From assembly GCA_035317605.1 (NCBI GenBank), contig DATHGT010000265.1, forward strand, positions 1-53,409: DNA of 53,409 nucleotides, read 5' to 3'. Shown here in pieces: positions 7,717 through 16,986 of the stretch (positions are counted from its first letter, which is position 1; each line of letters opens with the position of its first letter). A model generated the notes under the pieces. It searched no databases. It had not been told where the DNA came from and worked only from the letters and a program-made list of their open reading frames with translations. The position numbers and the translations under genes were made by a program. Origin of the DNA: DATHGT01 sp035317605 (GTDB lineage: Bacteria > Methylomirabilota > Methylomirabilia > Rokubacteriales > CSP1-6).

Positions 7717-8870
7717 GTCAGCCGCTTCTCGCGAACGAGCGCGGCGTAGAGATCGAGCATGCGCGTCTCGGCCACCGCCGTGGAAAACGTCTCCGCGCGC
7801 TCGCGCGCGACCTCGGCGAGCTTGGCGCGGACGCTCCCGTCGCGACCCAGCTCGATCAGCGCGGCGGCCAGCGCCGGCACGTCGTCGGGCGGAATGACGC
7901 GTCCCGCCTCGTCGTCGCCCACCACGGACGGAATGCCTCCGACGTCGCTGCCGACCACCGGCACTCCGAGGGCCATCGCCTCGACCAGCGCACGCCCCAT
8001 GCCTTCGTTGCGCGAGGGCGCGGCGAGCACGTCCGCGGCGGCGAGGAGCGCCGCCACGTCCGAGCTGGGCCCGTGCAACCTCACGCGGGAGAGCACGCCG
8101 AGGCGCTCGGCCCGCGCGGCCAGCGCCGCCTCCTCCGGACCGTCGCCGATGATCACGGCGTGCGCCGCCGGCACGGCGGCGAGGAGGGCCGGCATGGCCT
8201 CGACGAGCAGGTCGAATCCCTTGACCGGGACCAGCCGTCCGAGCGCGGCCACCACGAACGCGTCCGCCGGAAGCCCGAGCGCGTCTCGCGCCGTCTCGCG
8301 CCGGGGGGCGCGCGCGCGCAGCTCGGCGGTGGGCACCCCGCTCGGCACCGTCACGAACTGAGCGCGGTGTCCGATGCCGAGGTCCAGATGCTCCTCGATC
8401 TCGCGATCGGTCAGGGTGACCACCCGATCGCTCCACCGCGCGGCGACCCGCTCCAGCGCCACGTAGAACGCGGTCACCGCGCGGCCGTGGTAGCCGTAGA
8501 AGATGTGGCCGTGCGGCTGATGGATGATCGCGGGCGTGCGGGCCAGCCGCGCGGCCAGCCGCCCCACGAATCCCGCCTTCGAGGTGTGGGTGTGCACGAT
8601 GGCCGGCCGCTGCCGCCTCAGCAGCCGCACCAGCGTGACCACCGCGCGCACGTCGCGAAGGGGCGCGGGGTCGCGATCGAGGGTGGGGACGTCGACCAGG
8701 CGGCAGTCCTGGCGGCGCGCCCGCTCCACGAAGTTTTCCTCCGACGCGGCGATCCCCACCGCGAGCGTGGTGTCGTATCCCGCCCGCGCCATCGCGGCGA
8801 TCTGGCGCAGGGTGTTGTCGGCGGCGCCCCCCAGGGTCAGTCGCGTGATCGCGTGGACGACGCGGATCAT
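7713..8870 (-). CDS. GT4-family glycosyltransferase
   Basis: A 385-residue GT-B fold enzyme predicted to add a sugar to the lipid-linked glycan at the cytoplasmic membrane face. The N-domain begins IRVVHAITRLTLGGAADNT, the Gly-rich loop of the family. The C-domain has VVAALGRLVPVKGFDLLVEA, VIIGDGPEEAAL and the E-x7-E motif in SRNEGMGRALVEAMALG. The HTHTSKAGFVGRLAARLA and HQPHGHIFYGYHG segments resemble WbpH/WfcD-type GT4 enzymes of O-antigen loci. The ATG start overlaps the stop of the GT4-methyltransferase fusion (ATGA) and the stop overlaps the PHP-like gene (GTGA). Donor and acceptor cannot be read from sequence. Confidence 0.87.
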   Translation of the reverse strand: MIRVVHAITRLTLGGAADNTLRQIAAMARAGYDTTLAVGIAASEENFVERARRQDCRLVDVPTLDRDPAPLRDVRAVVTLVRLLRRQRPAIVHTHTSKAGFVGRLAARLARTPAIIHQPHGHIFYGYHGRAVTAFYVALERVAARWSDRVVTLTDREIEEHLDLGIGHRAQFVTVPSGVPTAELRARAPRRETARDALGLPADAFVVAALGRLVPVKGFDLLVEAMPALLAAVPAAHAVIIGDGPEEAALAARAERLGVLSRVRLHGPSSDVAALLAAADVLAAPSRNEGMGRALVEAMALGVPVVGSDVGGIPSVVGDDEAGRVIPPDDVPALAAALIELGRDGSVRAKLAEVARERAETFSTAVAETRMLDLYAALVREKRLT

Positions 8871-10963
8871 CGCGCGGCGGGCCGGCGGGCGTACAGCTCG
8901 AGGGCGGGCGCGAGCAGGCAGCGCCCGCCGGAGAGCCGGCCCAGCAGACCGACGCCCGCGGCGAGCAGCGCCCGCGGCACGATCACCGACAGTGCTCCCT
9001 GGCCCGAGCGCTCGTCGGACTCGGCCACCAGCGACGAGTTCAGCACGGCGACGACGTCGAGCCCGGCCCGCTCGACGAGGGCCCGCAGCCCGCGCGGGGT
9101 GAAGCTCCAGAGATGCAGCACCGGGGCGAGCGGGATCACGCGCCACAGCCACGGCACCGAGGACAGCATCCGCGCCATCGATCCGTGAAAGTGCCCGTTG
9201 GTGACCCGGATCACGAGCGCGCCGCCGGGGGCGAGCGCGCGGCGCGCTTCGTGGAGGACGGCGAGCGGATCGGTGGTGTGGTCGACGACGTTGAGCAGCG
9301 CGAGGCCGTCGACGGCGCCGTCGCGGATGGGCAGCGACGCGCCGTCGCCCTGAAGGACGGGACGCCCGGTGCCCGTGCGCGCGACCACGCACGCCTCGTG
9401 GGAGAGGTCGGTGGCCACGACGCGCCAGCCGACCTTCGCGGCCGCTCCGCCGAAATCGCCGCCGCCGCCGCCGACGTCGAGCAGGCGTCCCGGTGGGCGC
9501 AGCGCGGTCAGCCTCGCCGCGATCGACGCGAAGAGCCGCCTCCGCGCGCCGGGAGCGGGCGCGTGGGGGAAGTGTCGCGGGTACTCGACGTCGTAGACGA
9601 AGCGCACGCGGGCGCGGTCGGGCAGCACGGACTGGCGCAGCGTGCGACAGGACCGGCAGCGGCGAAAGGCGCGGCCGCACACGACCCGGCCGGCGTCGAG
9701 CATCGCCCCGCACACGCAGCGCTCGTCGCGCGCGGCCGGCCTCGCCAGCGCCGCCAGGGTCTCCTCGAGACGGGCCACGCCGTCGTCCCAGTCGTAGCGG
9801 CTCTCGGCGTGACGCCGGCACGCGCGGCGCAGCGCCTCGCCGCCCGCGGCGTCGTGCGACAGCTCGTCGAGGAAGCGCGCGAGGTCCTCGGCCATGGCCG
9901 CGGCGGAGGTGCCGCTGAACAGCAGCGATTTGGAGAGCGGGCCGAGGATCTCGGGCGTGGCTCCCACCGCGGTGCCGAGCACCGGCGTCCCGCACGCCAG
10001 CGCCTCCACCGTGACCAGGCCGAACCCTTCGAGGGCCTGGGTGGGCAGCACGAACGCGTCGGCGGCCTGGTAGCAGCGCGCGAGGTGCGCTTCGTCGACG
10101 AAGCCCAGGAACCGCACGTGCTCGGCGAGCCCCAGCCGCGCCACCAGCGATTCGAGCTCCCCACGCAGCGCGCCGTCTCCGCCGATCGCGAGCAGGACGT
10201 CCGGCACCTGGCGGCGGAGGAGATCGACGGCGCGGATCAGCTCGTCGAGCCCCATGCGCGGCTGGAGATTGCGCAGCGTGAACAGGATCGGCCGCGCATT
10301 CGGCCAGCCGAGGGCCGCGCGCACCGCGGCACGCGACTCGTTCGGGGGATGAAGCCGTGTCGTGTCGGCGCCGCCTTCGATCTTCACCACGCGATCGTCG
10401 TCGAGCCCGTAGAGCGTTCCCAGCAGGCCCGCCGAATAGTCGCTGAGCACGTGGATGCGCCCGACCCGCGCGAGGCTCCAGCGCTCGACGGCGCCGAGCA
10501 GCCGGGCGCCGGCGCCGCCCGCGATCCCGCGGCGGTGCCAGTCCGTGGTGCCGCGGCGCCCCTCGTATTCGAGGGCGGCCGGCGAGTGAAACGTGTAGAG
10601 GCTGGGCAGGCGCCGGAGCGTACGCGCGGTCAACACGCCGAACGCCGAGAGCGGCTGGTGGAAGTGCAGGACGTCGGCGCCGTGAGCGCGGATCTCCTCC
10701 GCGACGGCGCGGCGGGCGCCGAGGACCGAGTCCCGCACGAAGCGCCACGCGGGACGGCGTGCCGCCGCGAAGTGACGGATGGTGACGCCTTCGCGCTCGA
10801 TCGTGCCGGCGCCCCCCGCTTCGGGCTGGCGGGCGATCACGCGCACGCGGTGGCCGCGCGCGGCCAGCCGCCGCGCCTGCTCCCAGATCACGCGCTCGCC
10901 GCCGCCCACCACGGCCGCGGGCGAGACGTCGGCCACGATGAGCACGCGCAGCGGCGCCGTCAC
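8867..10963 (-). CDS. Fusion: GT4 glycosyltransferase + Cys4 zinc-ribbon-like linker + class I SAM methyltransferase
   Basis: 698 residues, roughly twice the length of a normal GT4. Residues 1-400 are a complete GT-B enzyme: SPAAVVGGGERVIWEQARRL at the N-terminus, LRNLQPRMGLDELIRA, and E-x7-E in ALEGFGLVTVEALACGTPV. Residues about 410-437 contain a CVCG..C..CRSC pattern (pairs spaced like a zinc ribbon). From about residue 485 a SAM methyltransferase follows: RLLDVGGGGGDFGGAAAKVG motif I, GLALLNVVDHTTDP and LAPGGALVIRVTN. No stop or frameshift separates the parts. The fusion could glycosylate and then methylate the same residue, capping or decorating the chain. The GTG start overlaps the AsnB stop (GTGA). 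Confidence 0.85.
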   Translation of the reverse strand: MTAPLRVLIVADVSPAAVVGGGERVIWEQARRLAARGHRVRVIARQPEAGGAGTIEREGVTIRHFAAARRPAWRFVRDSVLGARRAVAEEIRAHGADVLHFHQPLSAFGVLTARTLRRLPSLYTFHSPAALEYEGRRGTTDWHRRGIAGGAGARLLGAVERWSLARVGRIHVLSDYSAGLLGTLYGLDDDRVVKIEGGADTTRLHPPNESRAAVRAALGWPNARPILFTLRNLQPRMGLDELIRAVDLLRRQVPDVLLAIGGDGALRGELESLVARLGLAEHVRFLGFVDEAHLARCYQAADAFVLPTQALEGFGLVTVEALACGTPVLGTAVGATPEILGPLSKSLLFSGTSAAAMAEDLARFLDELSHDAAGGEALRRACRRHAESRYDWDDGVARLEETLAALARPAARDERCVCGAMLDAGRVVCGRAFRRCRSCRTLRQSVLPDRARVRFVYDVEYPRHFPHAPAPGARRRLFASIAARLTALRPPGRLLDVGGGGGDFGGAAAKVGWRVVATDLSHEACVVARTGTGRPVLQGDGASLPIRDGAVDGLALLNVVDHTTDPLAVLHEARRALAPGGALVIRVTNGHFHGSMARMLSSVPWLWRVIPLAPVLHLWSFTPRGLRALVERAGLDVVAVLNSSLVAESDERSGQGALSVIVPRALLAAGVGLLGRLSGGRCLLAPALELYARRPAAR

Positions 10964-12855
10964 CGCCACGCCTCGCCGTCGACGTAGGACCGCATCCACT
11001 GCTCGAGCATCATGAGGCTCCACAGGCGATCGGCGTGGCTCCGCCGCCGCTCGAGGTGCTCGCGCTTGAGGGTGTCCACCACCGCGGGAACGAGCAGGCC
11101 GCGCGCGCGCACCCGATCGGCGGCCAGCAGGTCTTCCATCGCCTCGCGCAGATCCGTGCGCAGCCAGCGCGCGAGCGGGATCATGAAGCCCTGCTTGCGC
11201 CGGGTGAGCAGCTCGCGCGGCAGCACGTCCGCGAAGGCGGCCTTGAGCACGGCCTTGAGCCGCCGGCCCGCGAGCTTCACGCGGGGGGCGATGCGCAGGC
11301 TCAGCTCGATCAGCCGGTGATCGCAGAACGGCGCCCGCAGCTCGAGCGAGTGGGCCATGCTCACGCGGTCGGCCATGGTGAGCAGGTCGTCGGGGACGTA
11401 GGTCGCGAGGTCGACGCGGAACGCGCCGTCGACGGGATCGCCGGGATCGCCGGTGGCGAAGGCCGCGCGCTGCCGGGCGTCGACGGCCGCCGTCCAGCGG
11501 GCGCGCAGCGCGGGGGTGGCCAGCCGCTCGAGATCGGCGGCGCCGAAGAACCGGGTCCAGCCGAGGTAGCGATCGGGCAACGGCGCCTCCGCGCCCGCCA
11601 CGAAGCGCCGGGCGCGCGCGCCCCAGTCGGCGCCGCCCTCGGATTCGCGCGCCACGCTCCGCACCGCGACGCGCCCGAGACCGCGGACGAACGCCGGCAG
11701 CCGTCCATAGGTTTCCGAGAGCGAGAGCCCGAGATAGCGCGGATACCCCGCGAACGCCTCGTCGCCGCCGATGCCCGAGAGCGCGACCTTGACGTGGCGG
11801 GCCGTGGCCTGGGCCACGACCCAGGTCGCCAGGGCGGACGAATCGGCGAACGGCTCGTCGAACTGGTGGACGAGCGCGGGCAGCAGATCGGCCACGCGCG
11901 GCTCCAGCACCTCCTCGTGATGGTCGGTCTCGAAGCGCCGGGCCACCAGCCGCGCGTACGGCAGCTCGTCGAACGACGGGTCGGCGGCGCCGAAGCCGAC
12001 CGTGAAGGTGGCGATGCGCTGGCCCGTGACCTGCCGCATGCTGGCCACGATCGCGCTCGAATCGATCCCGCCCGAGAGGAACACGCCGAGCGGCACGTCG
12101 CTCTCGAGCCGGAGCCGCACCGCTTCGACGAGGGCCTGGCGGACCAGCGCCGGCGCCTCCGCGGCGCTCACGGCGTCGGCGCGCGACACCTCGCCGGCGG
12201 GCAGCGTCCAGTACGCTCGCGTCGTCAGGCCCTCGCCGTCGGCGATGGCCAGGTGAGCGGGCGGAAGGCTGGACACCTCGGCGAACATCGAGCGGTCCCC
12301 CGGCGAATACCCGAAGGCCAGGTAGTGATGCAGGGTCGCGGGATCGACGTCGCGCCCGACGGACGGATGCGCGAGCAGCGCCTTGATCTCGGAGGCGAAC
12401 AGCAGCACGCCGTCGCGCTGGCGGTAGTAGAGCGGCTTCTTGCCCAGGCGGTCGCGGGCCAGCACGAGCCGGCGGCGGCGGCGGTCCCACAGGGCGAACG
12501 CGAACATGCCGCGCAGATGCTCGACGCAGTCGTCGCCGAACGCTTCGTAGGCCCGGAGCAGGACCTCGGTGTCGCTGCGGGTGCGAAAGGTGTGGCCCCG
12601 CGCCTCCAGCGCGGCCCGCAGCTCGCGGAAGTTGTAGATCTCGCCGTTGTAGACGAGCCAGACCGACTCGTCCTCGTTGGCCATCGGCTGGCCGCCCCCC
12701 TCGAGATCGATGATGGCCAGGCGCGTCATGCCGAGACCGACACCGGACTCCACGTGCACGCCCTCGCCGTCGGGGCCGCGGTGCCTGAGCCGCGGCAGCA
12801 TCGCGGCCAGCGTCTCGGCGCTGCCGTGGCCCACGTAGCCGGCGATGCCACACAT
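10960..12855 (-). CDS. asnB: Asparagine synthase (glutamine-hydrolysing), EPS-locus type
   Basis: A 631-residue two-domain amidotransferase. The N-terminus is MCGIAGYVG, so Cys2 is free to act as the class II glutaminase nucleophile; MTRLAIIDLEGGGQPM and LVYNGEIYNFRELR are conserved parts of that domain. The synthetase domain has the ATP-binding PP-loop FLSGGIDSSAI near residue 260 and ALSGIGGDEAFAGYPRYL. It would convert aspartate to asparagine, or, as proposed for copies inside capsule and EPS loci, amidate a uronic acid residue. The location between GT4 genes favours the second role, but this is inference. The ATG start is 3 nt from the stop of the next GT4 gene. Confidence 0.9.
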   Translation of the reverse strand: MCGIAGYVGHGSAETLAAMLPRLRHRGPDGEGVHVESGVGLGMTRLAIIDLEGGGQPMANEDESVWLVYNGEIYNFRELRAALEARGHTFRTRSDTEVLLRAYEAFGDDCVEHLRGMFAFALWDRRRRRLVLARDRLGKKPLYYRQRDGVLLFASEIKALLAHPSVGRDVDPATLHHYLAFGYSPGDRSMFAEVSSLPPAHLAIADGEGLTTRAYWTLPAGEVSRADAVSAAEAPALVRQALVEAVRLRLESDVPLGVFLSGGIDSSAIVASMRQVTGQRIATFTVGFGAADPSFDELPYARLVARRFETDHHEEVLEPRVADLLPALVHQFDEPFADSSALATWVVAQATARHVKVALSGIGGDEAFAGYPRYLGLSLSETYGRLPAFVRGLGRVAVRSVARESEGGADWGARARRFVAGAEAPLPDRYLGWTRFFGAADLERLATPALRARWTAAVDARQRAAFATGDPGDPVDGAFRVDLATYVPDDLLTMADRVSMAHSLELRAPFCDHRLIELSLRIAPRVKLAGRRLKAVLKAAFADVLPRELLTRRKQGFMIPLARWLRTDLREAMEDLLAADRVRARGLLVPAVVDTLKREHLERRRSHADRLWSLMMLEQWMRSYVDGEAWR

Positions 12856-12858
12856 CGC

Positions 12859-14001
12859 TCAGGCCCTCGCGTCCACCGTGGCCGGCGCGTCGCGCAGGAG
12901 GTCACGGTAGAACGCCTCGGTCTCGGCGATCATCCGAGACGCCGTGAAGCACGTCTGCACGCGCCGCCGGCCCGCGCGTCCCATCGCCCGCGCGCGCTCG
13001 GCGTCGGCGAGGGTGTCGAGCACCGCGCGGGCCAGCGCTTCGCCATCGGCGCGCTCGACCAGCACGCCGGTCACTCCCGGCTCCACGATCTCGGGAACGC
13101 CGTTGACCGCGGTGGCGACCACCGGCCGCTCCAGCGCCATCGCCTCCAGCACCACGAAGGGAAATCCCTCGGAGAGCGAGGTGAGGACGAAGACGTCGAG
13201 GGCGGCGAGCAGCGCGGCCACGTCGTCGCGCGCGCCCAGCACGCGGCACCACGCGCCGAGCCCGCGGGCGGCGACCGCGCGCTCGACCTCGGCGCGCAGC
13301 GGTCCGTCGCCGACGATCACGCCGTGGACGTCGGGGCGCTCTCGACGGACCGCGGCGATCAGCGCGACGAAGGCCAGCGGGTCCTTCTGCGGCGTGAGCC
13401 GTCCGACGAACCCGACCAGTGAGCCTCCGCCGGGAGCCAGGGTCTGCCGCAGCGCCGCCGCCGCCGGCCCCGCGCGGAGGGGATCGAAGTCATCGAGGTC
13501 GATTCCGTTTCCGACGATCACGGAACGGCCGGGGTAACCTCGCGCCAGGGCCGCGGCCACGCACAGCACGCGCGTGGTCAGCGGCAGCGTGAGCCGGTCC
13601 ATCGCGCGGTAAACGGCGAGGCGGGCGGCCGAGACCGGATAGTCGGCGATCGCGTTGTGGACGGTGGAGACGACCGCGCGAACGCCGGCCAGTCGCGCGG
13701 CCAGGCGTGTGTAGAAGTTCGAGCGCGCGCCGTGCGACTGCACGAGGTCGGGAGCGAGACGGCGCAGCGCGCCCGCCAGGCGCACGACCGCACGCGGGCT
13801 CACCAGCGCCCCGAGGTCCACAACGTGAGCGGGGACGCCGAGCGCGGCGAGCCGACCGCACAGCGCTCCCGGCGCCGGAGCGATCACCTCCAGCGCGAAG
13901 GCCTCGCGGTCGAGGTGACGGGCCATCAGCTCCAGATAGTGCTCGCCGCCGCCCCAGTCGGCCGAGCCCGCGACGTGCACGATCCGCGCGGGCCCGCTCA
14001 T
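12859..14001 (-). CDS. GT4-family glycosyltransferase
   Basis: 380 residues, complete GT-B enzyme. The N-domain Gly-rich loop is IVHVAGSADWGGGEHYLELM; VQSHGARSNFYTRLAARLAG and VSTVHNAIADYPVS follow. The nucleotide-binding domain has LVGFVGRLTPQKDPLAFVAL, GVIVGDGPLRAEVERAVAA and the E-x7-E motif in SEGFPFVVLEAMALERPVV. The start is an ATG in an ATGA overlap with the upstream methyltransferase, with a strong match of the downstream N-terminus to family members. It is predicted to act on the cytoplasmic side during repeat-unit assembly. The sugar specificity is unknown. Confidence 0.86.
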   Translation of the reverse strand: MSGPARIVHVAGSADWGGGEHYLELMARHLDREAFALEVIAPAPGALCGRLAALGVPAHVVDLGALVSPRAVVRLAGALRRLAPDLVQSHGARSNFYTRLAARLAGVRAVVSTVHNAIADYPVSAARLAVYRAMDRLTLPLTTRVLCVAAALARGYPGRSVIVGNGIDLDDFDPLRAGPAAAALRQTLAPGGGSLVGFVGRLTPQKDPLAFVALIAAVRRERPDVHGVIVGDGPLRAEVERAVAARGLGAWCRVLGARDDVAALLAALDVFVLTSLSEGFPFVVLEAMALERPVVATAVNGVPEIVEPGVTGVLVERADGEALARAVLDTLADAERARAMGRAGRRRVQTCFTASRMIAETEAFYRDLLRDAPATVDARA

Positions 14002-14837
14002 CGCGCGGGCTTCCTTCCCACGAGGAGCAGGCTGCCCCGCAGGTGAGGCACGGCGTGGAACGGCACCTTGGCCAGGTCGACGAGGCGCTGGCGGGGCGCG
14101 CGCACGCAGTCGCGGGTGTCGTCGTCGACGAAGAACCGCCGCTCCGCCACCACGAACCCCGCGCGCGTGAAGACGTCGACCATCTCGGCCATCGCGTATT
14201 CGCGGGCGTGGGGCCGCCATTCGTCGTCGGGATCGTGGTATCCGGGCGGAGCCAGGCGGTCGTTCGGCGAGCGGCCGACCAGGAGCTTGAAGACGTTGCC
14301 GATGCGGGTGACGTTGGGCGTGGTCAGTACCAGGTGGCCGCCGGGCGCGAGGATCCGGAAGGCCTCCTCGGTGAGGTGGTAGGGCGCGCTCAGGTGCTCG
14401 ACGATCTCCAGCGCGAACGCGAGATCGACGGCGCCGTCGGCCACCGGCACGCGCTCCGGGTAGCCCTTGGCGCGGAACTCACCGCTGGTGGGGTCGAGGT
14501 CGACGGCGACGACCTCGGCGACGGCGTCCTCGCGCATGAAGCGGACGAACTCCGGCGTGGCCATGAGTCCGGCCCCGATCAGCCGCGCCCGCGGGCGCAG
14601 CGTCCGCAGCAGGCGCAGGAGGCTGCCCGGGTAGGGACCGAGGTCGGCGATCGTGGCCTCGTCGCCGGCCAGATGGCGGAAACCGGTCTCCAGGGCCACG
14701 AACAGCCGGTCACGGCTCTTGAGCGCGTGGTGGGCCGGCCGCGTGAAGCGCCCGTCGCCGTCGTCGAAGACCTCGAAAGGTGACGGCTGGTAGGCGGCCA
14801 GGAGCCGGGAGAACGCGGCGCGGGTGAAGGGCGTCAT
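13998..14837 (-). CDS. Class I SAM-dependent methyltransferase
   Basis: 279 residues. The Rossmann-type motif I is diverged (IADLGPYPGSLLRLL). Later motifs are recognisable: EVVAVDLDPTSGEF, VDLAFALEIVEHLSAPYHL with the usual acid and EHL, and RILAPGGHLVLTTPNVTRIG. It resembles the Methyltransf_11/23 proteins common in polysaccharide loci, which O-methylate sugars. A distinctive C-terminal part (PPGYHDPDDEWRPHAREYAM) is seen in related proteins of glycan clusters. The start is an ATG within an ATGA overlap with the upstream GT4 gene. The acceptor sugar is unknown. Confidence 0.82.
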   Translation of the reverse strand: MTPFTRAAFSRLLAAYQPSPFEVFDDGDGRFTRPAHHALKSRDRLFVALETGFRHLAGDEATIADLGPYPGSLLRLLRTLRPRARLIGAGLMATPEFVRFMREDAVAEVVAVDLDPTSGEFRAKGYPERVPVADGAVDLAFALEIVEHLSAPYHLTEEAFRILAPGGHLVLTTPNVTRIGNVFKLLVGRSPNDRLAPPGYHDPDDEWRPHAREYAMAEMVDVFTRAGFVVAERRFFVDDDTRDCVRAPRQRLVDLAKVPFHAVPHLRGSLLLVGRKPAR

Positions 14838-16030
14838 CGGCGGCGCGCGACCTCGGCGCGGCAGTGCCGGTCGACCTCCTCGCCGAGCCGGTCCCACGCG
14901 TAGCGGCCCATCAGCGCCCACGCCCGCTCGCCCAGCTGGCGCCGGAGGGGAGCGTCGCGGAGCAGCTCGAGCAGGCCCCTCACGAACGCCTCGGCATTTG
15001 CCGCCACCCGTAGGTGTCGTCCGTCCTCGGCCTCGGGAATGCCCTCGAGGGCGAGCGGGCTGACCACGCTGGGCAGGCCGCACGCCATCGCCTCCAGCAG
15101 CTTGACCTTGATGCCGGTGCCCTCGCGCATGGGACAGACGAAGATCGTCGATCGACGGAGCACGTCGAACACGTCGGGCACGAAGCCGAGGAGGTCCACG
15201 CCGTCGATCGCCCGACACGTCGACGCGAGCTCGGGCGACGCCCCCCCGCCGATGATCTGCAGGCGCACGTCCGGATGCCGCTGACGGACGCGCGGGAAGA
15301 TCTCCCGGCAGAGGTGCAGGACGGCGTCGGCGTTGGGCCGGTAGTCGAGGGCGCCCGTGAAGGCCAGCCGCGGCGGCCCCGCCACCGGCGGCCCCGCGGT
15401 CGCCACCCGGTCGACGCCGGTCGGGGCGACCTCGACCCGGCACCGCCACTCCCCGATGGCCCGGCGAAAGGCCGCCGCCTCCGACGGGCTGCTCACGAAG
15501 ACGGTCAGGTCGCGCCCAAAGAGCCGGCGCTCGACGCCGCGATAGCGCGCGGCCTGGAGGCGATACCAGAGACGGCGGGCCGGATGCCGCTCGGCGCCGG
15601 CCTGACGGGCGTAGTAACGGGACGTGCAATCGCAGACGTCCCACACCACCGGCGCCACCGCGAGCGCTTCGAGGGCCAGCAGCGCGGTGTCGACCCCGAC
15701 GAGATGGACGAGGTCGAAGCGCTCCTGGTCGAGCACGTCGCGAATCCGCCGGAAGAACGCGTCGGCGGGCGTGATCATCCCGAACGGGTACCCGCCCGCC
15801 ACCGCGCGCAGCCGATCCGCGACCCCGAGAGGGAACGGATCGACGACGATCTCCACGCGGTCGCAGAACCCCTTCAGGTGCTGCTCGGCTTCGGGCGCGG
15901 GCTCGCCGGCCCGACAGACGTAGGAGACCTCGTGTCGTCGCGCCAGCTCGCGCAGGTACCCGTAGACCCGCACGTTGCCCCCGTCGCGGACGGGATACGG
16001 GACCCGATAGCCGGCGCAGAGGAGCTTCAC
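14834..16030 (-). CDS. GT4-family glycosyltransferase resembling PEP-CTERM/EPS-locus type
   Basis: A 398-residue GT-B enzyme. The N-terminus VKLLCAGYRVPYPVRDGG and the segment VVWDVCDCTSRYYARQA resemble the glycosyltransferase subfamily often found in exosortase/EPS loci. The C-domain has RLAFTGALDYRPNADAVLHL, VRLQIIGGGASPEL and the E-x7-E-like CPMREGTGIKVKLLEAMACG. It is predicted to add a sugar to the membrane-bound glycan intermediate. No exosortase gene or PEP-CTERM tail was found in the window, so the subfamily resemblance should not be over-read. The GTG start overlaps the upstream GT2 stop (GTGA). Confidence 0.83.
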   Translation of the reverse strand: MKLLCAGYRVPYPVRDGGNVRVYGYLRELARRHEVSYVCRAGEPAPEAEQHLKGFCDRVEIVVDPFPLGVADRLRAVAGGYPFGMITPADAFFRRIRDVLDQERFDLVHLVGVDTALLALEALAVAPVVWDVCDCTSRYYARQAGAERHPARRLWYRLQAARYRGVERRLFGRDLTVFVSSPSEAAAFRRAIGEWRCRVEVAPTGVDRVATAGPPVAGPPRLAFTGALDYRPNADAVLHLCREIFPRVRQRHPDVRLQIIGGGASPELASTCRAIDGVDLLGFVPDVFDVLRRSTIFVCPMREGTGIKVKLLEAMACGLPSVVSPLALEGIPEAEDGRHLRVAANAEAFVRGLLELLRDAPLRRQLGERAWALMGRYAWDRLGEEVDRHCRAEVARRR

Positions 16031-16986
16031 GGCCGCGGCGAGGCCTCGAGGTAGGGCTTGAGGAGGTCGGGGTGCTCGCCGAAGCGCTCGACCGAGTACG
16101 GGATCAAGAGCTCTCGCACGCGCGCCATGTACGCGTCGGCGGCCTCGGCCAGGGTGCCCACGCTCCACACCCGCTGGGCCCGGTGGAGCGCGTAGTCCTC
16201 GAGGCGGGCGAACCGGCCCTGGAGCGGCGGGTTCTCCGACCAGTCGGACCAGCAATCGCGCAGGTACATCCGCAGCGGCTTCTTGACCTGCAGGTGGAAG
16301 AAGTACGGCTCGGGCCACTGCGCGACCTCGTAATAGAGCGGGACCTTGACGTCCTCGAAGTGGATGGGAAACGGCGCGCGCGGGTCGCGCAGGATGCGCG
16401 GCCAGCCCGGCGGCGGACCGTCGAGCGTCCGCGAGACCCGCACGAAGCGCAGCGCCGGCGACCGCACGGCGGCGAACGGCTCGTGCCGGAGCTCCCAGCC
16501 CGGGCACTGGTGCCAGAGGTCCCCCATCAGCTCGACGCACGTGAGGCGCACGTGGAAGTGGCGGGACGGGGGCAGGCCCAGGATGCGCTCGCGCAGGCCC
16601 GCGATGGCGTGGGGGCCGGTGGTGCGGGCCACGAAGTCGCCGTCCCACTTGAGAACCCATCGGTATGTCGCCTGGGCCAGCGCGAAGTTCGAGAGGTCGA
16701 CGTGGTCCAGCCCGGGCCGGGAGAACAGCCGGACCTTGGGGGCGAGGGCGTCGGCGACGCGGGCCAGGATCTCGGGCGTCCGGTCGGTCGAGCCGTTGTC
16801 GACCACGATCACCTCGTCGACCGCGTCGCTCACCGAGCGCAGGCACGGCTCGATCCACTCCTCCTCGTTCTTGACCCGCGCGATGGCGCTGATGCCGCGC
16901 GGGCGGCCCTCCGGGCGGGGGGCGAGGCCGAGGGCGGGGGCCCGGCTCAAGATCTTGCGGACCGCCCAGCCGCGCGTGCGGATCAC
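16027..16986 (-). CDS. GT2-family glycosyltransferase
   Basis: 319 residues with a GT-A fold. The nucleotide-binding start is GISAIARVKNEEEWIEPCL, followed by DEVIVVDNGSTDRTPEIL, and the metal-binding DxD-type motif is in RWVLKWDGDFVA. The remaining two thirds are rich in aromatic residues and have no transmembrane helix, unlike processive synthases, so it is likely a single-addition cytoplasmic transferase. The GTG start (VIRTRGWAVRK) makes a GTGA overlap with the upstream GT4 gene. The donor is unknown. Confidence 0.83.
   Translation of the reverse strand: MIRTRGWAVRKILSRAPALGLAPRPEGRPRGISAIARVKNEEEWIEPCLRSVSDAVDEVIVVDNGSTDRTPEILARVADALAPKVRLFSRPGLDHVDLSNFALAQATYRWVLKWDGDFVARTTGPHAIAGLRERILGLPPSRHFHVRLTCVELMGDLWHQCPGWELRHEPFAAVRSPALRFVRVSRTLDGPPPGWPRILRDPRAPFPIHFEDVKVPLYYEVAQWPEPYFFHLQVKKPLRMYLRDCWSDWSENPPLQGRFARLEDYALHRAQRVWSVGTLAEAADAYMARVRELLIPYSVERFGEHPDLLKPYLEASPRP

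Noticed and set aside
8867..12853. A single giant 1,328-codon protein covering GT4, methyltransferase and more
   Set aside because: The upstream 630 codons are an off-frame shadow of asnB. The true start is the GTG at 10963 overlapping the asnB stop.
11035..13422. Long plus-strand open frames (for example 795 codons here and about 1,000 codons at 24447-27485)
   Set aside because: They lie antisense to clear enzymes (AsnB, GT4, GT2, LamG, E1). They have no recognisable domains, are rich in Arg, Gly, His and Glu, and are expected shadows in very GC-rich DNA.
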